Shown: positions 42,616 to 54,965 of the stretch, piece by piece | Position numbering within the stretch: the first letter of the stretch is position 1 | How the letters are laid out: each line of letters opens with the position of its first letter | Assembly: GCA_963576735.1 (NCBI GenBank) | Contig: OY755197.1 | Coordinates: forward strand, 4,104,501-4,168,500 | Direction: 5' to 3' | Origin: Bedellia somnulentella | Lineage: Eukaryota; Arthropoda; Insecta; Lepidoptera; Bedelliidae | Length of the DNA: 64,000 bases | The notes under the pieces: model-generated | Databases searched by the model: none | The model's input: only the letters and a program-made list of their open reading frames with translations | Told to the model about the DNA's origin: nothing | Made by a program: the position numbers and the translations under genes

Positions 42616-44287
42616 AGGTGAGATCGATAAATTAATTATTTGGGTAGATGCACAAAACAAGGCCAAAAAAACATAATAAGATTTTAAGCTTACTTAAAAC
42701 TAACTTATTTAATTTAAATAACAATATAAATATTAAGCATACAAAGTAATATAGATATTTAACGAAAGTTTAAGTTATCATTTTGTAATTTGTTTAGTTA
42801 CCTTTTGAAACAAGCCTGTTTTAGGGATCAAAATTTTCCCGCTCACCTGAGTCCTAATTCAAACATATTATGTTGGGGCTTAACTTTTTGATTGCTGTCC
42901 TAAGTGGAGTGATTTGTCACAGAGCGATTTAGTATACCGGTAGCCATATTTTTAGTTTTGTACTTTGCTTTACATGGTATTTTAAGCAAATATATTATGT
43001 TATATAATAACAACCTTGATAGCTCACACATGGGGGAACGAGAAAGGAGGTTCTTCTGGCAATATAGCTAAAAAGAATACTTTACACGGAAACTCCCAGT
43101 TTAAATTTGTATGTCATATCATAACACACGGATTTTACAGTTAGAAGATTTAATATCAACATTACAAAATCTGCATACTTTCAGTTGCTTTAAATCATGT
43201 ATTAACAGAAAATGCCTGGAAAACTCTGTATCGAATAAAATAAAAATAAGCTAAGAAAGCACTAATAAAATCCAATCCCCTACTATAACATATTATAACA
43301 TATACGGCATAATGTGCCGGAAAGCCGCCCGTAAAAAAATCGTAGACATAAAGAGAGCCACGTGTGGCGCATACGAAATACTCGAACGAGAGTATGTATC
43401 GAGATTACATGGTACTTATTGTCGCCATAAACTAGTTTCTATGGTTTCTCGAACAATGCAATAGATGGCGTTATCGTTATGCTTTAGCTGTATCGTGAAA
43501 TTACAATTTTATGTGTTTTTGCAGGGTTGGTATTAAAAATGTTTACTGTATATAGTGGCGATACATTTTAAACAAAGTTTAGAAATTAATCTGAATACAA
43601 AATTTTGTTGGTTTAATCTATGTTTTTTTATAAGGTGGACGTTTTAAAATCAGATAAAAAACTTTTTAAACGTTGTTCAGGATCTTACAAAGCTGTGTGT
43701 GATCTATAGTCTCTTCCAACCTTTAGCGGATTTATTGGTTTGTGCATAAGTAAGTATGATTTGTATTTTAGGGTTTCTTAGCGGCAAAGTTATATGTTTT
43801 TTTGATATATCGCTTAGCTTACCTAGAAATTATGATACTACGAAACCCTTCACGGGCGAGTCAACTCGTACTTGGCCATTTTTTATAGTGTCCATTGTGT
43901 ACACAGACGCATGTTGAACTAATGCAATTTTGGATGTACAGACATTCGTTTCTTTATTGATTTTCTTTTGCGTAGATAAATAACTTAGTGCTATTATCAT
44001 AAATACATTTTTTAGAAATATAATGTTGAACAAATTACTATGTAGGATACTTAGAGCTAAACCAAAGAAACCTGCAATAAAAATCCAAACCTCTATAGAA
44101 ACTGAACCATTTCAAATAAAGCTTAATTAAATTTTAAGCAATAAAAGGCTAAATAAAGAAGGCCACAAATTATTCAGAGAATACATTAATTAACTGCAGA
44201 GAAAGCAGTCACGTGCTCTTGGTATTTGTACCAAAAGAGATAATGTTTAACCTCTGTTCATAAAACAGATTTTTTAAAGCTCTTATA
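42616..44287. other. No gene recognised
   Basis: About 1.7 kb with no supportable coding frame. 43690-43760 has a faint Delta 3' resemblance (ATAGTCTCTTCCAACC, AAGTAAGTATG). GCACATACGGCATAATG-type G+C-richer sequence occurs near 43300-43400 without identity. Confidence 0.4.
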
Positions 44288-44468
44288 AACATACACTCAC
44301 GACAATATTTCCCATTGGGGTAGGCAGAGACTATTGATCACCACTTTGTACGATCATGGCGAAACTTTCTAGCTTCGTTCACATCCATCAATCTTTTCTT
44401 ACATGCTCTTTTATTCTGAATACTTCGGACACCTGCCTTTTTGAGCACACTCTCTATTTGGTACCTAG
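44288..44468 (-). pseudogene. Delta RTE-like LINE 3' end
   Basis: - strand: GAGTGTGCTCAAAAAGGCAG, TGGATGTGAACGAAGC, CTCTGCCTACCCCAATGGGA and GTGAGTGTATG. The frame is damaged (TAG within VNEAREV). Confidence 0.8.
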
Positions 44469-45060
44469 TTCAGTATAAAAAATCCTAAAAACTCCGCTAA
44501 AAACGAATTGTCAAAAAAGGTAGGTCCCTACACCCTAATTGGTTGATTCAATGTTTTTACTTTTAGAAAGAAAAAGAAGAAAGAAAGAAAAATATTTATT
44601 CGCTGCTACACACGTACAAAGGAAGACACAGTACAAGGACAATATCATACACTCTAGTTCCAAGATATAAAAGAAAAAAAAAACTATAGCCGTATAACCT
44701 GCGTAGTAGCAACGAATATGGAAGCTGCCTCAGCATTATCGTTGTGAAGTAAATGAATACCTCACAACACTGATTTTGATGGTACATTTGCTTTGCTTTA
44801 GTCAGCTGAAATGAACTTAATCGTTTACGGATATTGACATTCTTCGTTTCTCCTCTATTAATTTAAGTCCTCTATGATCTCATGCCAAGCATTATAATCT
44901 TTTACAGAGTAACAAACGACAAATAAATAAATGAATACCCGGCTTCCTCCAACATAAGCTCGACCTATTCCCAAAACCACTTCAACATAAAAACATAACT
45001 AAATAATCCGTCACAAAAAATATCGCGTTACAAAATCATGAAGCTCACAGCTTTACGAAC
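44469..45060. other. No gene recognised
   Basis: Contains an A/G-rich AAAGAAGAAAGAAAG tract (44570-44590). The 44596-44787 - strand frame is low-complexity. Confidence 0.4.
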
Positions 45061-45706
45061 ACATAAAGACAATAGTACATTTTTAATTCAAGCCACGTCC
45101 ATCGTGACATAAGGCGACAATTCAGAAGCTCTGTTACATTAGCCGCCTCTCTTTTGTTTCGCTATCTACTCGCGCTTATTCTTGTTTTAAAAACGGCTTT
45201 AAATGTTTATTTTTTCTTATGGATACTGTTATATACTGAGTTCCGTACTTACATACATATACTCACAGCCATAAATCTAAAAAAGGGGCAGCCAGAGATT
45301 AGAGCTACAATCTCCACATTCGGAAATTGATAGGGGACAAGATGGTAGAAATAAAGTATCGTTGGTGATGGATCTCCAACCGTATAGTCCAAAAACCACT
45401 AAAAAAGCCCCATACCCTTAGTCGCCTCTTACGACACCCGTGGGTAGAAAGGGGTAGTGACATTCTCAGCCGGCATTACACGGCAAATTACATAAAGACA
45501 TACATTTTTAATTCAAGCCACGTCCATGGTGACATAATGTGACAATTCAGAATCTCTGTTACATTAGCCGCCTCTCTTTTGTTTCAGCGGGCTCACACTT
45601 ACTGTGTTTACGTTTATTTGCGTTTTACTATCTACTCGCGCTTTTTCTTGTTTTAAAAACAGCTTTAAAAGTTTTTTTTCTTATGTATATATACTCAGTT
45701 ACATAA
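45061..45706. repeat. Long direct repeats (about 190-215 bp) flanking an Alpha
   Basis: 45061-45251 and 45490-45706 share ACATAAAGAC, AATTCAAGCCACGTCCAT, TCTGTTACATTAGCCGCCTC, CTATCTACTCGCGCTT and ATATACT in order. The right copy holds about 40 bp (45587-45627) that the left lacks. Only the Alpha element lies between. It is the longest target-duplication-like repeat in the window. Confidence 0.9.
45252..45489 (-). mobile_element. Alpha repeat, CCCGTGG subtype
   Basis: - strand copy with 5' GCCGTGTAATGCCGGC and the tail GTATATGTATG at 45252-45262. Confidence 0.9.
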
Positions 45707-45790
45707 GTAAATGAATATAGTGTAGAAATAGGTTGTATTTAGATTGTGAGGAGGCCAATTATGTCATTTGAGCTACCTATCATGATAAAT

Positions 45791-46046
45791 ACATACATAT
45801 ACTAACGGCTATAAATCCCTAGAAGAGGTAGCCAGAGCCAAGGAATAAGAAATTTCTCAGCCACTTTTGGAAAATTGAGTGGGGAAAAGATGGTAAAATA
45901 AAGGTTGTTGGTGATGGGTCTCCAACCGCATCGCCCAAAAATCCCTTAAAAGCCCCAATAACGTTAGTCGCCTCTTACGTACACCCACTGGAAGAAATGG
46001 GGTTGTGCTATTCTAAGCCGGCACTACACAGCTACGTTACGTTACG
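45791..46046 (-). mobile_element. Alpha repeat with 14-bp target duplication
   Basis: Full-length. CTATCATGATAAAT occurs at 45777-45790 and 46047-46060. ACGTTACGTTACG at the 5' side (46034-46046) is a short untemplated-looking repeat between the element and the duplication. Confidence 0.93.
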
Positions 46047-46152
46047 CTATCATGATAAATGGCAAAAAATATATTGGTAATGAACTGAAAAAATAATAAT
46101 GAATCAAACCATTTTTTTCCTTTCCCAACTTCATTTGTTACATAAAATAAAG

Positions 46153-46518
46153 CGTGGTACGACGTGATAGCTCAATGGGTAGAACACCGGTTAACGTGCA
46201 AGCGACAAGTGTTCAAATCTCCAGTCGGGCCTACACCAATTTGTCTTTTCTAAAGATTTATGTGTGGTAAATTTATCATGGTTGTTAACGGTGAGGGAAA
46301 ACATCGTGAGGAAACCCACATGACTGAGTTGTACTTAGTCATGTGACAGTGTATTCGTAGAAAACGGCGATAGGCCTGCCCCCTATCACGTGAGTACACT
46401 GTCCATGCAAAACGTGGGTACTCTGAACACCAGGTGACAAAGTCACGTGATGTTCAGAAGTATTAGTACCTCTGCCAACCCCTTCGAGGATATTCGGCGT
46501 GAACGTTTATGTTATGTT
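46153..46518 (+). mobile_element. Beta SINE, full length, 11-bp target duplication
   Basis: Head GATAGCTCAATGGGTAGAAC and TCAAATCTCCAGTCGGGC, tail TTATGTTAT. ATAAAATAAAG is duplicated at 46142-46152 and 46519-46529. CGTGGTAC at the 5' edge is an extra piece. Confidence 0.93.
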
Positions 46519-46682
46519 ATAAAATAAAGATAATAACTATCTTATTTTCAATAGAAATATTTTCGACACCTTTTCTTTAAATGCTGAGATCTAATCATAT
46601 CGACATAAAGGTAGCTGGTATAACAGATAATACCATATTAAGGTATCAAGATTTGCAGTATGTTGTTTCAAATCTTATAAAT

Positions 46683-46850
46683 AAAGAACAAATAAAGGAA
46701 AGAAAAATTTCGACACAGGCGGGAATCGAACCTGCGACCTCGGGTATAAGCCCCCGTCGCTCTGCCAATTGAGCTACCGTGTTAATGGCTGCCAGCGCGA
46801 AATTCTTCTATCCTTTGTTTCTTTTAAACTTTTAAGTAGTGTTTGCGTTA
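46683..46850 (-). mobile_element. Gamma tRNA-like repeat, intact copy
   Basis: On the - strand: upstream body CACTACTTAAAAGTTTAAAA, D-arm GGTAGCTCAATTGGCAGAGC, T-arm GCAGGTTCGATTCCCGCC, then GTGTCGAAATTTTTCTTTCC and TTTATTTG. The tRNA-like part lies in the middle, not at the 5' end. Its anticodon region does not form a proper arm, so I call it a tRNA-derived repeat, not a tRNA gene. Confidence 0.8.
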
Positions 46851-47934
46851 CCTCTTTCCGCACATGAGGTTTCTATGAACAAAAACATTCAAACTAAGTT
46901 TCAAATCTTGTTGACATCCAATGATGCTTTGAGTAAAGTAAAGTGCATCGGCATCATAAAAATACTTTTGACTGATTTAATGATTACTTTTTGATTGCAT
47001 AACTGCATTTTTTGAAGATTTAACAAAAGTATGACTTCAAATCAATCACCAAAAAAGGCCGAACAAAATATCTTACAAGTTAACATCTTGAGATGACACT
47101 CACCGTGTTTGAAACATTTTTAAAATTCTCAAGTTACTTCTCAACACATTAACTTAAAAGATTCCAAGAAGAAAGACGAAAAGAAGTTAAAATATATACT
47201 TGTGTACACGACTGTACAGAGATCCAAATTGAAGTGATATCGCATAATGCACGAGCAACTCGACTGTACTTTAAACCGGTATCTACGACAGTCTCGGGCT
47301 TAGAAGCAAAAGTTTACAAACTACAAAAGTGATAAATTCAAGTTTGTCGATAAAAAACTTTATCGAACGCCAAACACTAGTGAACACAGTGCTTCGTTCT
47401 TTTTCGATAAAAAACGTGTTTCTTCGAGTTTTACTGTTTTGCAAACACTACTTGTATCGAGAATTTGCTGTAAGATCGCAACGATACTTATTTCTTTCCG
47501 TACTTGTCTTGGAGGGTGTTAATATTTATGATTTAAGTTCTTTGTTTTATTCGCATGTCATGTTATTCTTGACTTGTTTTACTATACATGGTACTTTTAG
47601 ATGGGACATATTCAAAGTATACCTAAGGGGTAAGCAGAGGATAGGAAATTCTGGTAATTTTGGTCACTTGCTATCTGCCATAGCTTTTTCGCTGGTTAGG
47701 ACCCTTTTCCTCTCCCCACCCAATAACATTAATGAAATATCCTTTACAACTAATATCAAGATATTGTGTAATGATATCATACATACCGCTCTCATATGCC
47801 TCATGCTAAGAAAACTGATGTAGAGAAATGAAATAAGGCAGATGAAATATATTATACTAAGGCTGACAACTGTGTGAAAGCAGCTAAGTAAGGTTTTTGA
47901 AAATTTTAAAAGTATTAAATTTAGTTTAGTAGTG
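46851..47934. other. No firm gene; unidentified open frame
   Basis: A 164-codon + strand frame (47329-47823) starts at GTG; its first ATG is more than 80 codons in. It shows no motif, and its Leu/Phe/Ser-rich composition is what random A+T-rich DNA gives. The sequence is not repetitive in this window, so a decayed or novel exon cannot be excluded. Confidence 0.25.
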
Positions 47935-48175
47935 TTGTGTAGTGCAGTGCTGGCTCAGAATGTCTACCCACGGGTGACGTAAGAGGTGACTAAGGACTTG
48001 GGGCTTTTTAAATGGCTTTAGGGCGATGCGGTTGGAGACCCATCACCAACGATACTTTATTTCTGACATCTTGCCCCTATCAATTTCCAAATGTTGCTGA
48101 GGAGTATCTAGCTCTTAAGCTCTGGCTACACCTTTTTGGGAATTATGGCCGTGAGTATATGCATGTATGTATATT
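47935..48175 (+). mobile_element. Alpha repeat, CCCACGGGTG subtype
   Basis: 5' GTGTAGTGCAGTGCTGGCTC has a small insertion. Body and 3' end (TATGGCCGTGAGTATATGCA) are intact. Confidence 0.87.
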
Positions 48176-48349
48176 GAATATTGTTAACCTATTAAGCAAT
48201 TATTATAATAAAACATCCTTGGTCACCATAAGCCCCTAGCGGGATGAGACACACTACCGGTAATGGATTAATTAATAATGAATTATTTATCATTAATATA
48301 TATTATTTAAAAAATAATGGCCCTAAAATTTTATATAGTGACTTTAAAA

Positions 48350-48584
48350 CATATAACACTCACGGCTATAGATCCCTAAAAGAGGTAGCCAGAGCTAAGG
48401 AATTAGAAATTCCTCAGCCACTTTTCGATGTTGAGAAGATGGTAAAATAAAGGTTGTTGCTTATAGGTCTCCAACCGCATCGCCCAAAAATCCCTTAAAA
48501 AGCCCCAATACCCTTAGTCGCCTCTTACGTACACCCACGCGAAGAAATGGGGTAGTGCTATTCTAAGCCGACACTACACAGCTA
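48350..48584 (-). mobile_element. Alpha repeat, full length
   Basis: - strand. The flanks share TGACTTT(T)AAAA (48339-48349 and 48585-48596). Confidence 0.9.
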
Positions 48585-48861
48585 TGACTTTTAAAAAAAC
48601 TAATTATACAGTATAATAACGACAAGAAACAATATAAAAATCTTTTCCTTTTCCGTATTTCATTCGATTCAATTTGGCCATTATAATTAATAGGTGCCTA
48701 TTCTATTTCAACTTCCGAGATATTACCAAATACGGTACAGAAAATATAACAATACAAAATAATTAATTTGGGTCTCGTTTGGACCTCGAGCCATTAATTG
48801 AACTGATATCATTTACTGAAAATATTGTAAAAAGAAAATCTTTTTTTCTTAATTGCAAGGT

Positions 48862-49104
48862 TTGTTAACGGTGAGGGAAGACATCGTGAGGAAACCCACA
48901 TGGCTGAGTTGTACTTAGTCATGTGATAGTGTATTCGTACAAAACGGCGATAGGCCTGCCCCCTATCACGTGAGTACACTGTCCATGCAAAACGTGGGTA
49001 CTCTGAACACCAGATGACATAGTCACGTGATGTTCAGAAGTATTAGTACCTCTGCCAACCCCTTCGGGGATATTCGGCGTGAACGTTTATGTTATGTTAT
49101 GTTA
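48862..49104 (+). mobile_element. Beta SINE, 5'-truncated, 8-bp target duplication
   Basis: Starts at GTTAACGGTGAGGGAAGAC and ends in (TTATG)n. TGCAAGGT is duplicated at 48854-48861 and 49105-49112. Confidence 0.92.
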
Positions 49105-49127
49105 TGCAAGGTATACCATAAGCATAG

Positions 49128-49345
49128 CAACCGTCATGGATCAGTGGGTAGAACACCGCTTATCGTGCAGAAGATGATGGTTCAAATCCCGGGACGGACC
49201 TACACCGATTTGTCTTTTCTAAAGTCACGTGTGGTTAATTTATCATAATTGTAAGAAAAAATCGCGAGGAAACCCACATGGCTGAGTTGTACTTAGTCAT
49301 GTGACAGTGTGTTCGAAAAAAATGCCGATAGCCCTGCAACGTATC
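49128..49345 (+). mobile_element. Beta SINE, 3'-truncated
   Basis: Head GTCATGGATCAGTGGGTAGA and GGTTCAAATCCCGGGACGG, body to CGAAAAAAATGCCGATAG, then decayed. Lies in the same orientation just after another Beta. Confidence 0.82.
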
Positions 49346-49939
49346 TCACGAGTATACGATAAAAAACAAGAAAAAGAGGTGATTTGTTACAAAAATTGTA
49401 GCAAAAGAACTTTACACATTAGATTGACTAACTTCAGACACAAAAAGATACATAAATCAAAACTACCCACAAATAAGTGTTACACAATTTCATTCTACCC
49501 TCTTGACCTCTGAAAAAGGACGAGATCACTTCTCAATGGACCTTTTGATGTAAGTGCACTCGTCTTGCTTCGTAACGATTGGTTGGAAAGAGAAACCAGC
49601 AGGCAGTTTCTTTGAATGTGAAAGAGATAGCCTATTATTATTATAGATATTATAGATATTATTAATTATGCTTTGATTGGATGTGTGATTAATTCAAGAA
49701 ATCGTTGTTTATGTTATATATGCTATGTTTGTGATAATAAATTATGTAGGTTTATTAAGAATTTGATTGCATATTAGTTTATAATCTGATATTCAGTTTC
49801 AAAGTTATAATTGTCCAGCTAAAATAATGTTACTCTGTGGTACTTACGACACATAAACACCCACCGCTTTGTACTTAAAAAGGTCAACTATAATAAATCC
49901 TTATTTTTATTTTATTTATATTCTTATTCTTATTATTCT
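49346..49939. other. No gene recognised
   Basis: A+T-rich; a TATTATAGATATTATAGA short repeat at 49638-49660 is the only pattern seen. Confidence 0.4.
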
Positions 49940-50178
49940 GCTGTGTAGTGTCGGCTTAGAATAGCACTACCCCATTTCTTCCGGTGGGTGTAAGTAAGAG
50001 ACGACTAATGGTATTGGGGCTTTTAAGGGATTTTTGGGCGATGTGGTTGGAGACCCATCACCAACAACCTTTATTTTACCATCTTTTTCCCACTCAACTT
50101 TCCAAACGTGGCTGAGGAATTTCGAATTCCTTAGTTCTGGCTACCCCTTCTAGGTATTTATATCCGAGAGTATATGTA
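49940..50178 (+). mobile_element. Alpha repeat, full length
   Basis: GCTGTGTAGTGTCGGCTTAG to GAGAGTATATGTATG. TTATATTCTTA follows the tail (50181-50191) and also occurs 13 bp before the 5' end (49916-49926), a probable target duplication. Confidence 0.9.
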
Positions 50179-50407
50179 TGTTATATTCTTACAATATTAA
50201 CACCTTGTTTACTTTATTATAATAACAATTGCGATTATAAATACGTCTGCAGCTCTGATTTTCACCAAATTTGTTCGAACTACAACTTCACCTTGGTTTG
50301 TTTGGGGCGTTATGGGATCCCGTGTTAGCTAGCACCAAAGATATTAAACATATTTAAATTTAAAGTCATTTTCTGGCTAGCACATTAATTATTCAGAAAG
50401 TGAACCT

Positions 50408-50547
50408 ACGCCCGATTTCTGAATTGAGTATTCCAGCTGAGAACAACTTAAGTATCGTTCTGTCGCATTGAAATCTTAACAACTGAATGAGACAAAACGA
50501 TACTTAAGTTGTTCTCAGCTTGAATAATCAATTCAGAAATCGGGCGT
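50408..50547. mobile_element. Fold-back MITE, about 55-bp inverted repeats
   Basis: ACGCCCGATTTCTGAATTGA, TATTC and GAGAACAACTTAAGTATCGT on the left are mirrored on the right (AACGATACTTAAGTTGTTCT to GAAATCGGGCGT), with about 30 bp between. Almost the whole 140 bp folds on itself. No coding capacity. Superfamily not determined. Confidence 0.9.
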
Positions 50548-50632
50548 TAAACTGTAGAAGAAAACTTAATACCAATTCATTATAAAAAAATCGTGAAATA
50601 CATAGATATATATTTAGCAAGTATATACATAC

Positions 50633-50998
50633 ATATAAACATAAAATAAACGTCCACGCCGAATATCCCCGAAGGGGTTGGCAGAGGTACTAATACTTCT
50701 GAACATCACGTGACTTTGTCACCCGGTTTTCATAGTACCCACGTTTTGCATGGACAGTGTACTCACGTGATAGGGGGCAGGCCTATCGCCGTTTTGTACG
50801 AATACACTGTCACATGACTAGGTACAACTCAGCCATGTGGGTGTCCTCACGATGTTTTCCCTCACCGTTAACAACCATGATAAATTAACCACACATATGT
50901 CTTTAGAAAAGACATATTGGTGTAGGCCTGACCCAGGATTTGAACACTAGTGGTTTGCACGATAACCGAGTGTTCTACCCACTGGGCTATCACGGTCG
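50633..50998 (-). mobile_element. Beta SINE, full length, inserted in a Delta tail
   Basis: Complete copy with head at 50925-50995. GTATA-CATA sequence lies on both sides (50618-50632 and 50999-51007), which is the microsatellite tail of the adjacent Delta end. Confidence 0.9.
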
Positions 50999-51035
50999 TA
51001 TACATATACTCACGCTATTAGTTCCCATTGGGGTA
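50999..51035 (-). mobile_element. Delta LINE, last 40 bp
   Basis: ATATACTCACGCTATTAGTT then CCCATTGGGGTA on the + text. Only the terminal hairpin and tail remain. Confidence 0.7.
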
Positions 51036-52892
51036 TTAGGTACATATATTAGATATAGATTTAAACCTATGCATCTTGGCTCTTAAACAAAGAAGAAATG
51101 CAATCTAATTATTTTCGTTGAAAGGTTATTTAAATATCTTCGAATATCTTGTAGAAATATTTTAAGATGCATTGCTTAGAAAACCATTGTCATCAGACGC
51201 TGAAAGTCATATCACAAAAAAGCGGGAAGACACCAATAGCCAGGGCCGCATTTGGACAGACTTATTAAATACCAGTAAAATAAAGGAAATTTCATCTCAA
51301 TGTAACATAATATGTTTTTCTTGTTAAAAAAGTTACAAATTTTAAAAGTACTATTTGAAGTCTCGGCAGTCTCTCATTCAGGGCGAACTTTTTCTTCCGA
51401 TGGCAAGTTGTTAGAAATCTTTCACACCAATTTTCTTAAAAAATAGCTGTATATGTGTTGATTTCAAAAGTCTGCCAATGCTTCATCAATTCACGGCTGT
51501 CAATAAAGAAAAATTTGATCGCTGTTTTTAAAAGAATGCGCTCGAATTTTGTACTTAAGACTTTCCAAAGAAGTAAGACAGTGGAAATCCTTACTGCGTC
51601 CCTGTTACCATCATAATGTTTTACTCGCGCGAAGAGAAATGATAGTACTAAAACTAGAATACTAAATAAGAGAGGTTCCGCAGGGTGTTTGCAAGACGAA
51701 CCGCTTTCATACGAGACCGGTCTGAACAGAAAAATTGGATTTTTATTGGATATATAACCCAATCTGGCATTTTATCTTTAATTTAGTTGATAAAAGCTAT
51801 TGTGGCCTGTGTGGTTTTAGGAATAGTTTAAATGATTTTCCTATTTTGTGTCTTAGTAACATTTTACTTTTATACATTTTCTTTCGCATAGACATGCCAA
51901 ACCAATTACATTTTACTGGGACTGACATTAATTCAAATCTAATATATCATCTATAAATTTAAAAGCCAAAACTGACTGTCTTACTTAAAATCAACGCACA
52001 GCCAAAACTGCTACACCTTTAGACTAAATTTATCTTAAGATTTTCTAAGTGGATGAAATAAGGGTGTAAAGTTTAAGTGTCACTTTTTTATTTGAAGATT
52101 TTGTACACAATTACGCCAAAATTATTAAAAAAAACTAGGTTTTATGCAGACAAGGTTGCACGGATAACATAGAACCAAATAATTTAAAAAAGTTTTATAT
52201 GCAATTTTGTCACTGTGAACAACGTTGATAGTTATGAATTCCAAATTTAATTTTAAACAATTAGAGACGTGTTCATGATCATATCCATGTTGGCACTTTG
52301 TATGGTACATATACCTAAGCTATTCAAATTGTCAATAGTCTTTAATTACCCAGATTTAAATTAGAAGCCTGAGTATTAAATATAATAATTTAATCATTTC
52401 TACAATATTTTTTTAACGAAAACCAAAAGCCAAAACGGCACAATTTATCAGACATAAATTAAATAACTACTTTTATATCAGACATTTTGAGGTCAAAAAA
52501 TTACTATTATTAACCAAAAAATTACCTTTCCAAAACGGTTATAACGAAGCTCAGTGTCTTTGAGCCAGTAACCGATTGCCTGCCAGTTTTCTACAGGGTG
52601 ATTTATCTCCTCATTACGCTTCGTACAACCGGCACGCGTACAAATCTGCGGAAACCTCGCGTTCTCGATTTATTTACCAAGATTTTTATGGAGCACCATT
52701 CATATAATCTTTTGTCATTAGGAAAGTAGAAAAATGTTATAATTACAGTTTTGTTCTAGTTAGCTAAGGAGATACTTATCCGGTTAATTTGGATTTGAGT
52801 AAAGCTGGTTGTTGCCGTAGATGGGAGATGAAGAGATTAAATAAATTCGCTTTAATATAATTAGCGCAAAAATAGTTTGTTGTTCTCAACTC
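51036..52892. other. Repeat-poor 1.9 kb, no firm gene
   Basis: A 108-codon - strand frame (51436-51762) reads ARVKHYDGNRDAVRIS and FFFIDSRELMKHWQ. It has no ATG near its start. I do not recognise it; a fragment of an unknown transposon ORF is my best guess. The rest is featureless. Confidence 0.3.
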
Positions 52893-53218
52893 AAACGTTT
52901 ACGCTGTATATCCTCGAAGGGGTTGGCAGAGGTAATAATACTTCTGAATATCACGTGACAATTGTCATCTGGTAATCAGAGTACCCACGTTTTACTTGCA
53001 CAGTGTACTGTCGTGATTGTACCAATACACTGTCACACGACTAAGTACAGCTCAGCCATGTGTGTTTCCTCAAGATGTTTTCCCTCACCGTTAACAACCC
53101 TGATAAATTAACCACACATGTCTTTAGAAAGGACAAATTGATGTAGGCCCAATTCGGGATTTGAACCCACACAGTCTGCACGATAAGCGGTGTTCTACCC
53201 ACTGGGCTATCACAGCGG
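52893..53218 (-). mobile_element. Beta SINE, diverged
   Basis: Nearly full-length with the block between GTCGTG and CCAATACAC deleted. Hairpin region CTCGAAGGGGTT on the + text is still pairable. Confidence 0.85.
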
Positions 53219-54009
53219 TTTGTTGTGCTATATTGTTAAGTATTATTTTATAACACTATATCATATTATAAATTTACGGCCTAATTTATATTCAATATAG
53301 TAGGAACTTCCATCGCCCTAGGCTGACCTAAGCGTTATTGTTTTTCCGCAAACATATCTTATTTTTAAATTGGCTTATTACCAAAACTCTCAGTAATCCG
53401 CTGTCAGGTTTGCACTCTTATCCGCACTACTTTATATGATTTACAGTGGGTAAGAAGATTGTTTTATACATTATACTTATTCTGATTCCATCAAGGGGTA
53501 ACCTTTTGTGGATGTGTAGAAGTATGTTTGCATGTTTTTTAAACCCAGTAAACTTTTCTCGCGACCTTTACTATATTATTATCGTGTATAAAGTTCAAGC
53601 GAACTTTCGACATTAGTCCCAAGAAAAGCTTTCCGAAAGCAAAGCTCAAATATGCACTCCGGCTTTTATTGCAAGTTGGCAACTAGTTTATTAAACTTGG
53701 TAAATGGCTTGGTTAAGATTAACTCGCGAGTTTTAACAGCGGTTTAACCCAGTAGGTGGTCACGCGAGCTAAAATTATTTGGGGCAAAAAATGTTGTAAA
53801 AATAATGCGCGCGGCACGAGAATCTTGAATCGATTCTTTTCACCGAGTACAGCAAATTGTTTAGTCGTTTATTCACTTTTTTATGTCGTGGTTAATGTGC
53901 TAACCGAGGGTGGTTGTTAAAATAAGCAGTATACATATTCATAATTTAATTACTAATATTAAATCGCATTTTTATACAAGGATGCCAAAAGGGGTTTTAA
54001 TAAAACTCA
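53219..54009. other. No gene recognised
   Basis: Unremarkable, apart from CpG-containing TGCGCGCGGCACGAG at about 53806-53820. Confidence 0.4.
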
Positions 54010-54122
54010 TACCTATATACATATACTTACGGCTATTAATCGCAAAACAAGGTAGGCATTGCTTTGGAATTAGAAATTCTTCTGCTGATTTTGGAAGTCG
54101 AAGGGGGAAGGGATGGTTGTAA
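54010..54122 (-). mobile_element. Alpha repeat, diverged 3' part
   Basis: ATATACTTACGGCTATTAAT, GGAATTAGAAATTCTTCTGC and GAAGGGGGAAGGGATGGT on the + text. Confidence 0.65.
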
Positions 54123-54611
54123 ATTAAAACAAAATAGTGTACTAGAATTTTCAATACATTGAGGTTTCGTTCATTTCAATAATATGTCTTACTTATTAAT
54201 GTGCTCGTGGCCTTCAATATCAGTAAAACCTAAGCAGCACAATGGACTAAGAAAAACATATTTAACTTTGCCATTTGAGATGGGAAAAGAATTAAAAATT
54301 TCCAATTAAATTTATTTATTTTAATTAGTTTTTATTTTAATTGATTTTGAATTTAATTGTTTTGAATTTTAATTAATTGTTTTGACTTTTATGTCATAAT
54401 ATGGATGTGACTTATCTGAACTAAACGTTTTATTATTATTATTATTAATGGATTCAACAAACAAGGGCTGAGAGAGAGAGAATCTTAAGTAATTTTTGTT
54501 ATCGTTTATGATTACAAAATAGCAGGAAGCCAAGCTACAAAGCAAAAAAAAAACGTGAGACCATAACAAAGAACATGAAAATATAGAATAGAATCTTGCC
54601 AGGCCGGGATA
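54123..54611. other. Non-coding stretch with TTA/ATTT repeats
   Basis: (TTA)n at 54430-54447 and several TTTTAATT repeats at 54300-54385. Nothing coding. Confidence 0.45.
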
Positions 54612-54860
54612 ACTAATTTATAATGGTTATTAACGGTGAGGGAAAACATCGTGAGGCAACCCTCATGGCTAATTTATAATTATTCATGTGACAGTATATT
54701 CGGACATAACGGCCATAGATCCGCCCCCCATCACGTGAGTACACTGTCCAAGACGTGGGTACTCTAAACACTAGTTAACAATGTCATGTGATGTTTAGAA
54801 GTATTAGTACCTCTGCCAACCCCTTCGGGGCTATAAGGTGTGAACGTTTGAGTTAATAAT
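54612..54860 (+). mobile_element. Beta SINE, 5'-truncated
   Basis: ATTAACGGTGAGGGAAAACA to CCCCTTCGGGGCTATAAGGT and GTGAACGTTTGAG. The hairpin is kept although the outer helix is altered. Confidence 0.85.
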
Positions 54861-54965
54861 GAAGACTCAAACCCTTATCAGATGGAGCTCTACCCTCCAA
54901 GGTAACAAGGTATTCTAGGTAAGCCAGTCCTCTACATATAACATGCACAAGATCTGGCACACATA

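Noticed and set aside
46700..46800. tRNA gene call
   Set aside because: The tRNA-like core is part of the dispersed Gamma repeat and lacks a proper anticodon arm.
47329..47823. 164-codon + strand open frame
   Set aside because: Begins at GTG, has no early ATG, no motif and random-like composition. Kept only as a remark in the gap entry.
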